This document shows, piece after piece, positions 37,480 through 49,657 of a DNA stretch of 64,000 nt. The notes below the pieces were generated by a model. It worked only from the letters and a program-made list of their open reading frames with translations, searched no databases and was not told the DNA's origin. Where the stretch lies: positions 342,281-406,280 of the forward strand of contig VXCM01000402.1 of assembly GCA_014773175.1 (NCBI GenBank), written 5' to 3'. This stretch comes from Lucifuga dentata (lineage: Eukaryota; Chordata; Actinopteri; Ophidiiformes; Bythitidae). Each line of letters begins with the position of its first letter. Positions within the stretch are counted from its first letter, which is position 1. The position numbers and the translations under genes were made by a program.

Positions 37480-37640
37480 CAATTTAAAAGGAACATGTGT
37501 TTGTTATTTTCACTCATTTTGTGTTGTTATGGTAAGGAGTGTTGAAAAGTGTCAGCGTGTCAAAACTTGAGGTTCACACCAAAAGAAGTTCATCCAGTAA
37601 GAAAAAATCCGCTGTTAGGATGTGACAAAATGGAGAAGAA
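37480..37640 (+). mobile_element. Rep-B internal fragment, weak
   Basis: Shares GTGTCAAAACTTGAGGTTCA and AAGTTCATCCAGTAAG with the other Rep-B copies (CATGAAGTTAGACAAACC and AATCCATCCAGTAAGACAAA). Diverged; ends not seen. Confidence 0.4.
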
Positions 37641-38227
37641 CATTAAGCAGAGAGGGCAAAACTTTTAACAAGTTGAAAACATCAGCAACAAGTTCCAATA
37701 GGAAAGGGTAAAAAACAAAACAAAACAAAAAAAAAAAAAAAAANAAAAAAAACACAAGCAAGCAAAAAGCTGAGGAAGCCATATCAGGCGAGAAAGTTGC
37801 TAACAGGCAGAATCTAGGCAGGAAAAACCGATCAGGAGTGGCTGGAAAGTAAGAGCACAAGGCACCAAGACAATCTAGAAAACGACAACCTTGGCCAGGG
37901 TGTAATGCTGCGTTCACTGACCTCAGAAGTCGAAATTTTCCTAGTTGGAAGTTCCAACTTCCAACCTCAAACCGTTCCAGCCAAATATAATCAAAAAAGC
38001 AACTGAACACCAATAAATACTGTAAAATTAATTAAACTTCGTGATAAATGCTAACTAAAGTAAAGTTAGACTACAGGACTGTTTGGTTGTGTTGTTTTAC
38101 ACTGATATTAATCACAGTGGGTATTAAATTCTATGCAGAGAAATAATATTATGAAATTATTTACACTTACATATCAATGGTAAACAGTTATTATACACTG
38201 TAAATAGTTAACTTAGCGATATCTTCT

Positions 38228-38267
38228 GAATATTTCACACAAGAAAAAATACTTGTGTGAAATATTC
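38228..38267. repeat. Perfect 16-bp-arm hairpin
   Basis: GAATATTTCACACAAG (38228-38243) and its exact complement (38252-38267) are separated by 8 bases. Confidence 0.95.
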
Positions 38268-38272
38268 ACCTT

Positions 38273-38399
38273 TTAGCTGATCATTTCCATTCACAAAGCT
38301 CACTTCCATGGTGCTGCCATGTTGAGTGACGTCATNTTAGCTGATCATTTCCATTCACAAAGCTCACTTCCATGGTGCTGCCATGTTGAGTGACGTCAT
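38273..38399. repeat. Exact 63-bp direct duplicate around N (38336)
   Basis: 38273-38335 equals 38337-38399. The homologous copy at 45363-45927 has it once. Confidence 0.92.
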
Positions 38400-38639
38400 A
38401 CTCGGTAAGTTGGGGTAGATCATTTTGTCCGGGTTTCCCAGCTGGAGCTTCGACTTTAAGTGCTGTTAAAAGAAGACAGGATCAGGTGACCGGCAGCGGT
38501 GGAAAGGTTTGAATTACAGAAAAGATTAGTGAAGATTAAAGCAGATTATGATGATGTAGATGTCATAACAGCCCTGAAAACTTTGTTTTTGATTCGTCCT
38601 TTAGGCTATTTTGGGTGGGAATCTTAAAGAAACAGCACC

Positions 38640-38727
38640 TAAAATGGGCTGTTTTCATTCAGTGTGCACAGCAGTGCTGCAGCAAGGGACTCTCTTCTCA
38701 TCACATTGAAGCAAAAGTTTCAAAATA

Positions 38728-38764
<37 letters not shown>

Positions 38765-39055
38765 CTTTATTTATTTATCCTTAAAAACAGAGTTTACAAA
38801 GTGGTTTGACAACTAATAAAACAATCAGCAAGACAGACAGAACAACAGAATAAAATAAGGCATTTAAAACAATACAGAAAACACACCAAAATAAACAGAT
38901 AAATAAATAAAAGCCAGCCTATAAAAATGGGTCTTGACCTGCGATTTAAAGGCAGACGCTGACTTGGAAAGCCTTAGGCAGATCATTCCAGAGCAAAAAA
39001 TAGACCTCTAAATGAAAATAAGACAATGGAAATCTGTATATGTTCCCTTTAATAT
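38640..39055 (+). mobile_element. Rep-B right part, split by a LINE tail
   Basis: 38640-38726 carries GCTGTTTTCATTCAGTGTGC and CAGCAGTGCTGCAGCAAGGG. The Rep-B right end resumes at about 39001 with CTAAATGAAAATAAGACAAT and GGAAATCTGTATATGTTCCC, finishing TTTAA. The LINE-like insert lies between. Confidence 0.65.
38727..39000 (-). mobile_element. LINE 3' end with (TTA)n tail, minus strand
   Basis: On the minus strand this reads CACTTTGTAAACTCTGTTTT, then AAGGATAAATAAATAAAGA and a run of TTA repeats, the style of 3' end used by CR1/L2/RTE-type LINEs in fish. Upstream text on that strand includes the GGAATGATCTGCC and AAGTCAGCGTCTGCC words. There is no coding region left. It interrupts Rep-B. 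Confidence 0.5.
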
Positions 39056-42000
39056 TAAAAAATGTGCTGCAGGGATGTTGCTTAGCATAGGATGTTAGCT
39101 TGGGTGTGTTAGCATCCATATTTACAGCAAAAACATGGCTGCTGTAACATTAACCCTGTGAACTGATAACAATTATTTCCAGTGAAGCAGGAAACAAGTC
39201 ATTTGTGCATAATGTTGCATTTTCAAATGTCAGTTGTTCATCATTAATTTTTGAATGTTAATGTAGCCTACATTACTGGTGATTATTACCTGTAGAAGAG
39301 TGACACTTATAACTAAAACAGCGGGCCGTGTGTAAATGTTAAATGTCAAAAGGAGCTAGAAAACAATTATGTAATTTTGAACCTAATGTCTTAATATTGA
39401 GCTGAAATGAAATTAAAATAAGAAAGCCATAATGTAATTCACTGAATGCAGCCTAACAGCAAGTGTAGCACAGTACACAATCATTACCTCTATAGACTTC
39501 GCACATGAATAAAAACTCAAATTAAGCTCATTCATATCTAAGGTCATGGGGAATGGACTGAAACAATGTAGTGAATTAATATTAATGATCTCAGGTCAGC
39601 ACCCTTGTAACAATTACACTTTGCACATTAGGCCACACTTTGCCAATGTTCTTCCCTTAAACCTATTTGCATTCATAATGAGGAATTTGAATGAGTGGCC
39701 ATCATTTATTAATGCTGTCATTTATATTTATGACCGCTGAGCTTTCATAGCATGGGCCCCCTGTCAAAGAGCTCATGATCAGTGTTGCCATTTGGTCGGG
39801 CCCTGATTTGGAAAGAGTGGGTCCCCCTAGAGTTAGATAAGAAGATCTCGCAGCACTGAAGCCTATTGTAAAATTCCATTGAGAGCATATAATTCCTGCA
39901 GCAGAAGATAGAGCATCTGCAGCAAGCACCAGTCACATTTGACCACAAATTACAAAATAACAATGAGTCGATTTAGCATTTACAATGTAAGTTGCTTCAA
40001 TACAGAGAACGCTGACAGATTTAGTCTCACTTAATTGTATTACCGCAGCTGTATAATTTATTGACTGATCGCTGGTGATAAATGTTTGGCACTGTCTAGT
40101 GAGGTAATGAAGTCGACGTTGATGTGACTCCAAAACGGTGGAAAATAATGATGTGTCATATATTCTGGCTGCTCAGTTTTCTTGGTGCCTCAGGAATTCA
40201 CTGCTATAGTGAAATATTAGGCAAAGAAATGAAACATAAAGCCATCTGCTTTGACTGTTTTTCTGTCATGCTCTCTGCTACTTCACTCAGCACAAAACTA
40301 GATCTCAGATACCCAAGAGAAGCTGGGAGAGAGAGAGAGAGAGAGAGCGAGACGGAGAGATATTAAACTGAGTAAAAGTTTGTTTATTTATCATGGTTTG
40401 TCAGAAAGTGTTGAAGAAACGTGGGCAAAGAATTTGTTTCAACTGCGCCGTGAGAGGGATGTGTGTGTGCCGAGACAGCTTTCCAATGTCGAACTCCCCC
40501 AGTGACTTTGAACTGCCTTCTCTGAATCGTGCAGATTGAGCTCGAGGAAGCCGAGGCGCTTGCATTCTGATACCCAAACCATGTCTGATAGAGTTAAAGG
40601 TACGTGTAAAATGCTGGAAAATTTTCCCACCTGATATCAGGCTGCAGCAGAATTACAAATCTTAGTCTGACAGCAGTGACACCAACACAAACAGGAGAAA
40701 GCGTATCAAAAGCAGAACTGTGGGTGTTTAAAATCCAACATACTTGGTGTCTGACTGATACCGAGTCCCAGAGCTCTCATTGGGAGAAAAGGTCTGCAGG
40801 AAGAAGGAGATTCATTTTGTAATCTGGAACCAAATCTGTATGGCTGTGGAAGTGTAGCCGTACCCTCGAGAAATATAACATGCATGCACTTAGGTTTCCT
40901 TTGAAGGCGAACTCTGCAATTCCCAATGCTTGCTGGATCCCCGGTGTGTTTAAAACCTTTCAAAATCTGACATAATGAGCACTTCATGTGCTGAACTTCT
41001 GCCCTGTAACAAGGATATAGATTTTTCCATTTAAAAGTGGATTGTTGTCATTATGGTGCTGCAGCCTGAGTCCACAACTTGCAGAGAAACAGAAGAGAAA
41101 CAGATAACAGGCTTGTGTGTTTGACCATGCATGAGCTAGTAAAGAGTGAGGAAGTAGAGGAGAGGACGAAGAGTACACATTTGCGTGAGAAAAGGAGAGA
41201 TCCTGGAGAGCTTGAAGCTGTTCTTTGTGTTAGAGTGTGAGTGGGAGAAGTGTGACATGCTCCCAGCCAATGGCTATGCAGCCTCCCACACTCCTGGTCG
41301 CCACGGCATCGTTGATACTGCTAAAAAGGGCCTGACATGACCTTTCCCTCTGCCGTGTCCTCTACACATCTCCCTCTCTCTCTCTCCTTTTCTTGTTGAT
41401 TTCTGCTTGTCTGGAGAGTTTCAGCCTGATCACACATGACATGTTTTTGGCAGCATTAGCTTGTCATGAGTTTAGCTTCAAATCAGAGCATTTTGATGGC
41501 TGCTGTGGTGGTTATGATGGCCATGCATTCTTAGCAGGTCATTGGCCCGGTGCTGCCTAGCTTGCAGTACTTTTGTTTATTTGTACTTCGCCGGCAAATA
41601 TTTATATAAACATGGACACATTATACATTAATAAAAAATGTTAGAGTGCCCTCTATCAAAAGCACACATTAATGTTTTGTTAAAAGTGTCTGCTGTAAAT
41701 AAAATAGGCTATTATGTTGACTAAACTTATCAGGGCAACTAAACTGGAAGTAGTTTTTAAATATTGCAGTTCCTTAACTTTAAACCAGTCTGGCATCCCA
41801 GAATCTTGAAAAATCCACATAAGCTCTATATTGTTATCAACAAAAGAGACTAATGATCATATTTAGACCATTCCTTTTGCTGTACTTGTAATCTGCTTCG
41901 ACAAATGCCCACGAAGATATTTTGTCAAGTGAAGAGGTACAACACGGACACCAGAAAAGTTTTGTCTATAACATGGTTCATGGAGTCCGTTAGACTTTTT

Positions 42001-43074
42001 CACATGGAGTGAGTGCCCTTGTTTTGTCAGCCAGGATCTTTGAAAGAAAAGAAGCCATCTTGGAGGATTCTAGCATAACGATTGGCTATACTGGGTCCTG
42101 AAATGCCCAATCAAGCAGCGTCCCTTGAAATAAGCGCAGACCATCTTGATTGATGGAAAAAACTGACCAGTTAATAGGTAGACTTCCAGCGATTGACTGA
42201 TGGTTTAGCCAATAAAAAAAGCTTTCTAACGACATATGGTGTGACTGGGAAAAGTTTCATTGCTGCCACCATACAGAGGACAGTTGTGGACCATTAGCAT
42301 AACAAAGGGAGGGCAAGAGAAGGCCCAAATTGTGAAAATTTACATTTACAGACAAAACAGCTCACTGAGCATAGACTTTATAGTGCATAAAACAAATTAA
42401 AACAGATAAATACACATTTTATCTAAAATATTGGTTGTTTACCTTGTATTTTTTTAAAGGTCTCCCTGTAGCTTCTTTTGGAGATCCACCTGGATAAGTA
42501 CTTAGTAAATTCAGCTTACAGAACTCATTTTTGGTGATATTACAATCATATTTTGTCCAGGAATTGGTCAGGCCTTGTAGCTATTCATGTAGTGCAACCA
42601 GAGCTCCAACAGACAAAGCCAAAGGCAACTTTTGTAAATAATATTTTTAGTAAATAAGGTGTTCTTTTTCCAGCTGTGGATGAAAATCTGCGTTTATTTA
42701 CTGTGGTCTACTTCTGTTATTCTGGAACTGTAATACTTAGAGAGCAAATTTGATGATTTGCAAGAAACTACAGAGTCTGAGCTTTTAGAAGAGCCCAAGC
42801 ATATGTCTGTACACAAAAGGACTGAGGAAATACAGCCATTTTCATCGGTATGTCATTTTCAGCCTTTTTGTCCATAATACCCAGTCCTTGCTGTCATGTA
42901 TATCTTCCTGGGCTGGGAGCCAGTTTGCTCTCTAAAATCATATTTTCGATGTAAATTTAGAGGCCACTCACACCAAGCATGTAGGAGCAGATTGTACACT
43001 TAGCGGTGTTTCTATCTTTATTTCAATTCATATGGAAAGGTAACACATTATACACATTCCTGTGTTCTTCTTTT
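39056..43074. other. Non-coding; candidate conserved element 39586-39985
   Basis: 39586-39985 is a repeat-free run with many homeodomain-type words (for example GGAATTTGAATGAGTGGCCA, CATCATTTATTAATGCTGTC) and is my best conserved non-coding candidate. (GA)n lies at 40327-40348, with a pyrimidine-rich patch near 41370-41390. 41560-43070 is unique or unclassified AT-rich sequence with no coding support. Confidence 0.45.
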
Positions 43075-43250
43075 CACTTTGAAACCTTTACAATGCTTTA
43101 ATGTGCAAAAAAAAAAAAGCCATATAAATCCTCCTCTACTCTCCATTGCTGCAGCACCACTGTGCACACTCAGTGAAAACAGGCCATTGTAGGTACTGTC
43201 TCATTAAAGCCCCTTCTGAAAAGTCCTGTGTGTTCTAATTGGCTGCCCAT
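43075..43250 (-). mobile_element. Rep-B fragment
   Basis: Reverse copy: ACAATGCTTTAATGTGCAAA, CTCTACTCTCCATTGCTGCA, CACTGTGCACACTCAGTGAA, then GTTCTAATTGGCTGCCC. It corresponds to the right half of the 28 kb copy. Confidence 0.7.
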
Positions 43251-43280
43251 GACATAGCAGATTTATACAGTAGGTACAAC

Positions 43281-43282
<2 letters not shown>

Positions 43283-43337
<55 letters not shown>
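43283..43337. repeat. (GT)n microsatellite
   Basis: Perfect GT array of about 55 bp. It is among the longest arrays in the window and likely polymorphic. Confidence 0.97.
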
Positions 43338-43339
<2 letters not shown>

Positions 43340-43345
<6 letters not shown>

Positions 43346-45359
43346 AATTTGTATAACAACAATTTGTGATATCACGATATTGACAACGTGTGTGTGATGA
43401 TGTGTTGATGAGCGACACACATTGTTACGTGCTCTCAACTGGAAGTTCTTTCAAAATAATACATTTTTCAAAATAAGCCTTGATACTGATCTCATAACTT
43501 TAGATAGGAAATAATGAATGACTAAAACATTATTCATACCAAATATTAACTTCTTACTTAAACTACAATTTAACATTAACAAAGCACAAATAAACATATT
43601 TTAAGTGCTACCATTCTTTCTTTTTATGCTTTTAAAGCCACCAACTCCACTTGTAATTAGTCAGAATGAATCCAAATAAATAAACTAGCATTGTATAGGC
43701 ACAAAGTACAATTAACTATGTGGAACTGCATCAGCATCAATAAAGTCATTTCAGCTTTGGTGTTATATTTAAACAGGCAACATTAACACAGACTGCACTC
43801 ATCACAGTTACATTACATCCCCATGGTCACGAATTATGTGAAATTTCCTGAATACACAAAATATATAACATATGGTAAATACACTGTGGGATAGTGAGTG
43901 TTTTTAAATTTTCATGAGATTACTTGAGTTCTAACCTTCAACAGAGACATGTTCATCCATGAGATCACAGCAACAGATGGGCAAGTCTTCCACTTACTGC
44001 AAACAGGGTTATTTATAATGTGTTTCAGAGTGCAAATTCACACAAAAATACCACTCCTGAGAGTGAAGAAATATGGTGTGAAGCAGCAGAAAAATCTTGC
44101 ACCCTTACAAAGATGTATCATAGATGGGAGGCATCCTTTCTCTGCAGAGAGAGGTCTATGAAGTTTTAGTCTCCAAAATAAACCGAGAGAGAAAAAAGCA
44201 GCTTTCACATGACCTCAGAGAAAGCCGAGCAGATTCGCCGCCATCTGCTTGTAGTTTTGACAATGATAGGAGAGGAGTTTTTAATATAGCAAAGGAGGCC
44301 AGGCAGCGCAGTGACATCCAAATGAGAAGCGGTGTGAGCATGTCTGTTTGCATTACCGTGAGAGGGAACAGTTTGTGTTTGTGTGTGTGCACGTGTGAGC
44401 CTTTGTATGAGAGAAAGAGGGACAGTGTGAGAGTACAGTATGCCCCCTCTGTGTGTGTGTGTGTATACTAAAGAAATTCTTGGTCATCGGCAGGGGTGTG
44501 GGAAGGTAGGAGATAAAAGGCAGAGGGAAGCACATCTCCCTGACTAGAAATGACAAACACCTTCCCTCTGAAAGGTCCTTTATACTCACCGCTTCATAGC
44601 TCATAAGAAGAAACTTCACCAAGAATAACCAACCATTTTTCATGACACTCTAAGGGCTTCTCACTGAGATGAAGGTACAATCTGCGATCCAAAATTCAAA
44701 CAAAAACGGCCACTCCACTGAAATTCAAAAGATGGCATTGGAACCTGCTTTCACTTCTACGCTGATGAATGGATAATGGATATTTTCAGATTCTGTGAAA
44801 GGTTCGTCTACATCAGTAATGTTTGTAAGAAAAGCAGGACGAGCCTAAATTTCAAGTATGATCAGTTAAAAAAAACAAATGCGATTTTCCATCAAGATGA
44901 TTACTGTCTTCTGTTATCTATTTTACATTCATTTAGGACAATTACATGGTAAAAAACTAAGGATTGGGAATAAAATCTAAGATACTACCTCCTACCCATT
45001 AAGAGCAATATGCATATTATAGTTTTAAATTTTAGCTGCTTATGGTATTTTAACCTATAAAGCATTGTGAGTGATGATGCCATCGTGGCGAATACTTTTT
45101 AGCAGAGAAGAACTTTTAATTAACATTAAAGGTTCTACCTTTCATTCATTTAAAAATAATTGAATTTTAAAAAAATTGTCATAGCATAGCTCCATTGTGG
45201 AATGCTCAGAGTCTGCAGAGGATCCATCAGGTGAGAAAATAAGTTGTTTTACAATCGCATGTTCTCGTCTGTTACTCAGAATAAGCTTGTGCTGATTTAC
45301 ACTGATTTTAATCGAATGAAACGTTTTTGAAAACCTTTGAAAATAATAAATTTATTGTC
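43340..45359. other. Non-coding
   Basis: AT-rich unique sequence. GT tracts lie near 44376-44390 and 44448-44464. The frame at 44124-44471 ends in the GT tract and lacks a domain. Confidence 0.5.
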
Positions 45360-45362
45360 TTA

Positions 45363-45927
45363 TGCTGCATTCAACAGACCTCGGAACTCGGATTTTTCCA
45401 ACTTCCTACTTGGAAAAATGCCTTTGAACAGCACTTGAAGTCGGAGCTCCGACTATGATACTCAGACCAAAATGATCTACCCTGACTTACCGAGTATGAC
45501 GTCACTCAACATGGCAGCGCCATGGAAGTGAGCTTTGTGAATGGAAATGATCAGCTAAAAGGCAAATAAAGTATTTTTTTCTTGCGTGAAATTGAAATAA
45601 AAAGATCAGAATATATCACCAAGTTAAGTATCTATTTTGTATAACTGTTTGCCATTGATATGTAAGTGTAAATAATTTCATAATATTACTTCTCTGCACA
45701 AAGTTTAATACCCACTGTGATTAATATCATTGTAAAACAACACAACCAAACAGTCCTGTAGTCTAACTTTACTTTAGTTAGCATTTATTACTAAATTTAT
45801 TTAATCTTACAGTATTTATTGGTGTTCAGCTGCTTTTTTGATTACATTTGGCTGGAACGGTTTGAGGTCGGAAGTTGGAGCTTCCGAATGGGAAAAATCC
45901 GATTTCCAAGATCTGTCAAACGCAGCA
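45363..45927. mobile_element. PIF/Harbinger-like MITE, copy 2, complete
   Basis: The left end TGCTGCATTCAACAGACCTC pairs with the right end, whose complement is TGCTGCGTTTGACAGATCTT, continuing through GGAA-TCGGATTTTTCC. TTA lies on both sides (45360-45362 and 45928-45930), matching the 3-bp TWA duplication of PIF/Harbinger elements. No transposase. It is inverted relative to the copy at 37906-38468. Confidence 0.85.
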
Positions 45928-46109
45928 TTAATCAGAGTATAACTAAAGTTTTAACATGCATGTAAATGTACTCAGCTCTTATTAATATATTGGAAAGTGT
46001 GTGAATGGTCAGAAGATGCTGTTTGCCCTGCTTATCACAAGTCTGATTTTCAGACTAGAGATGCGAGGTGAACTGGAGTGTTTCACTATAACCTAATTAA
46101 CCCACACAT

Positions 46110-46460
46110 ATAAATGCTGATAATACCACTAGGATTAAAGTGGAGTGAACATATGGGCTGTGATGCTGTGGTGAATGCATAAATAGAAAGTCTGATAGGC
46201 ATACCAAAGCATGTTTATTATGCCAGGCAGTGGAAGATTAATAAGGTGATGTGTTTCGACTGTAATTGACCCAGTTAATGAGACCCTTGCTTTGTGGTTT
46301 CCTCCCCCATAACCGACTGTGAGGGTGCTCAAAACGAGTGCCAAAAACTCCCATATCTGCCAAATGAAATTGGCTTATTAATTCCAATTATACTGATCAT
46401 TGAGCGCTCAAATGAAAAATGAAGATGTTTCAACTTGACTAATTGGCCCCAGGAGTGAGT
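46110..46460. other. Candidate conserved non-coding element
   Basis: Repeat-free, rich in AT-core words (GGCTTATTAATTCCAATTAT, AGATTAATAAGGTG, TGTAATTGACCCAGTTAATG) and without an open frame of note. Conservation cannot be measured from one sequence; this is a composition-based call. Confidence 0.35.
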
Positions 46461-46617
46461 ATGTTTGTGTGTGGAAACAAGGAGCAAAGAAGGCCGTAGG
46501 ACAGAGGAGGAACTTTGCAGTCGCCAAAGTTAAAGTATGCAGGGATGATGATACTGGGGGCAAAAAGTAATACTTAAGGGGCCTAAAATACACTGACTGG
46601 GATTAGAGCTAACACTT

Positions 46618-46619
<2 letters not shown>

Positions 46620-46648
<29 letters not shown>
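46620..46648. repeat. (TC)n microsatellite
   Basis: Perfect TC array of about 29 bp. Confidence 0.95.
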
Positions 46649-46651
<3 letters not shown>

Positions 46652-46864
46652 AAAAGGATCCAATTAGGATCTCAACTTTTTACACAATCCCCCACAGCTG
46701 TCCAATCAAAACCCGCCTTTCTGTCCAAAGGAAATCCTGCCATCCTTTTGGTTTCAACTATGAATTTTTGTCCAATTGATTCATATTCTGTATGTTTCCT
46801 CTTTGTTAGGATTCATTTGGCAGGTCTGAACACAGAAACCACTTCGTGTGAGGACCCTTTAGAG

Positions 46865-47116
46865 CAGGGGTACTCAAATACAAATCTTAAAGGTGCACAA
46901 AGAAAATTTTCAATAAGACAGAGGTCAGTTTATTAAAGTCAGTCAAGCTAGGGTTGGATTGGGATCCTAATTTAAGGTGTCCAGCGGGGGGGGGGNGGGG
47001 GGGGGGTAGCTGTGCTGTCAACTCTCAGTCGGACATTCGGTTTCATTTTGCAGTGGAGAATTTTGGTTGTGGTTTAGTCTGGATCCGGAATGGAGTCCAG
47101 ATTTTGAGGATGACTG
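46865..47116. mobile_element. Short hAT-like element
   Basis: The left end CAGGGGTACTCAAA is typical of hAT (CAGGGG-T-CAAA). The complement of the right end is CAGTCATCCTCAAA, matching 9 of 14. The flanks CTTTAGAG (46857-46864) and CTTTGAAG (47117-47124) look like an aged 8-bp duplication (6 of 8). The interior has a G run with an N at 46996 and no coding sequence. Confidence 0.55.
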
Positions 47117-49452
47117 CTTTGAAGTAAGTGGTCTTGGTTTGGATACAAACAAAATGTAGAACTTGAGCTGAACTAGTTCCTAACAAACTACAAGATTTTC
47201 AATAAAAATCAATAAAAAGCGGAATTTTTCTGGTTGTAATCGTTCGAATGCAGTCATTCCAACAAACATTCACCATCACAACAGTTTATCCTGCTACTGA
47301 CCATTTTCTTGAGTTTAGCAAACTCTTTTATGCGTTTCTGAAGAATAATTTGCTAAACTGACAGTGAAAGTTTGTCTTCCACAAACTGAGTCCATGATAA
47401 CAACACAGAGACAAACAGATGCCCAGATTACTGGAGTGGTAAAAGTGAAGCAGACTGAAAGAGTATTTTGACAATTTGAGTAAGTTGCTTTTGGCAAATT
47501 TTTCCTGAGCTCGTGTGCAAAATATAACTTATATGTGGAACTGGTTTGTTAAAAAGGTCAAACTAATAAAATAGTTTAAAAAAGTTTAAACACTGAATGT
47601 CATTATATGAGTTCAGTCAAAAATCTTTTTCTTGTAGTTATGTAAGCTTTGATGATGTGACAGAAAATACATTTTTACAGCGCCCCCCTCCCCCCAATGA
47701 GCAAAGGGAAAAAAGGAATTAAAGAAATTAAAGAATTGAGCAATAAAGATTTGAACAATCAGTATTTATAAGTCAAACTACTGATTTACGTAGAACCAAA
47801 GAGGAATAAAAGAATGTGTTCATCATAGCCTACACCTTTTATTAGCCGTAGCAAATCAAACAGATGCTAGGAAACGGTTGAAACACAAGTTCAACTAACA
47901 CATCTTCAGATTACCATGTTGCAGACATTGAATACATGCTGCAGTTTATGACTACGACCCACAACATATGCAGTTCTGGCGTTGTTCTATGTCATAACTA
48001 CCCCAGCTCTCTTCTTCCTGTTTGAGTTCCTTGCTCCCGCCCCAGACATATTTCTGACCAATGAGTGTAGAGATTGTTGTTTTGCTGATACGCTTTGCTC
48101 CAACTAAATTTTGTCTGCACGAAACCAAATCAAATATCAAATCATATGCTGAGACCAAACGGTGCAAACAGACTCAGTTTGAAAATGACTTTAACATCCA
48201 AACTTTTCGAACCAGTACCCACGCATTTTATTTCCAACTTATTTTTCACTTGATGGAACTTTTGCAAAAAAGATAGTGATAGAAAAACAAGTCACCAACA
48301 TATACTTCTGCTCAGCCCTGCGTGGCCCCCATGCGAGTTGGTCTGTTCACATGTAGGATGATGGCGGTGGGGGGCAGCATGCTGCTCTTCAGCCTATCCT
48401 ATCAGTGGGTGAAATCATGGTGAAAACTGGCTCACCACTGTGGGACCCCACAGTGAGATACACATCACAGAGAGGCAATTCACAGAGAGAGAGCGAGGCA
48501 GGCAAAGTGTTGGGGTGTTTATTTAGTTTTGGGGCTGGAACGCTGAAGAGTGCTGCTCGGAAATGACACGCGTCTACACGTGCACATGGGTAAACATACA
48601 CGGATAGACACACGCTACACTATTAAGCCTCAATCCAGCTTCAGTTTCTCGTCTTCTTTGCAGCAGCTAATTTAAGCAGTAATTTTCTCGTGTTTGCAGC
48701 AGCCAAAGAAAGAGGTTTCTGTTTGAGTTTTGAGGATGCTAACACCCAGGCAGGTTGTACGATGATGTCAGTTAACTGCATGTGATCACTTTATCCTACA
48801 ATGTGTCAAAGTGATTTCATGTTTTCCACAAATGCTGAAAATGGCTTCCTCAAAGGCAACTTGATACCTTTTGATTTTTTTTCTTGCTTGCTTGTAAAAT
48901 GTCCATTTTCCATTTCTGATCCATCGCTTCCTGTGTAAAAAGCCTCCCTACCACTGGTCATGTTGCATTTGGTGAAACAGGAAGAAATCGAGTTCCCAAC
49001 GTTTTAGACATAACATCTGCTTTTCCATTTAATGAGAGCTTGGAAAAGAAGGCAAGATGGATTATTTCTTTACTATGTCTAAGATTTTGCATTAATATGG
49101 ATTTGATTTCACAATGGAAATTTTTTTTGTTGTTTGTTTAATGAAGTTTAGTTGTTTTGTAAAACTCTATCTGAAAATTTTGTACCACACTGGATGTGGG
49201 TTATGTGAAATAACGGTATCCTTTAAGTCCATGTGGGCTAGGCATGTTGATATGCATGACACAATAGCAAAAATTCATTCAGTCATTCATTAATAATATG
49301 ACAGGATCCATCAGTCTCAGTTCAGAGACCTGCGACAACAAGCTGAAGCTGGAGCTCATCTTCCAGACTGCAGCGTATCACTATAACATGACTGAATCTT
49401 CAAATATTTGCACATTTTCAAAATTATCTAAATTTCTCAGTTTCACCAGGTA
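47117..49452. other. Non-coding, unique
   Basis: No gene, RNA or family repeat recognised. Short C-rich patch near 47680. The frames at 47952-48276 overlap on both strands. Confidence 0.5.
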
Positions 49453-49657
49453 CACTGTAAAATGTGACAAGTTGATCTTATTTAAAAAATCTAGGAAACC
49501 GATTGCCCTAAGTAAATATAACTATATAGTCTTAAGTTCAAGTAGACATAAAGTAAACATAACTTAAGACTAATAGTTATATTTACTTACCTTTTTCAAG
49601 GCAATGCGTTTCCTAGATTTGTTTTTAAGTAAGATCAACTTGTCACATTTTACAGTG
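49453..49657. mobile_element. Palindromic TA-flanked MITE, copy 1
   Basis: The whole element folds on itself. CACTGTAAAATGTGACAAGT at the left is the exact inverse of the right end, and the arms continue through GATCTTA and TCTAGGAAACCGATTGCC to a centre of repeated AAGTAAATATAACTA/TAGTTATATTTACTT words. TA flanks both ends (49451-49452 and 49658-49659), fitting a Tc1/mariner-driven MITE. No coding capacity. Confidence 0.85.

Larger units (their letters stand above)
37906..38468. mobile_element. PIF/Harbinger-like MITE, copy 1, right end truncated
   Basis: Starts TGCTGCGTTCACTGACCTCA with TAA immediately before it (37903-37905). The body matches the copy at 45363-45927 in the opposite orientation: TCCAACTTCCAACCTCAAAC, GGACTGTTTGGTTGTGTTGT, CATTTCCATTCACAAAGCTC and GGTAGATCATTTTG. 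It stops at AAGTGCTGTT, about 55 bp short of the other terminus. It has the N gap at 38336 with 63-bp duplicates, and a perfect hairpin at 38228-38267 that is absent from the other copy. Confidence 0.75.
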
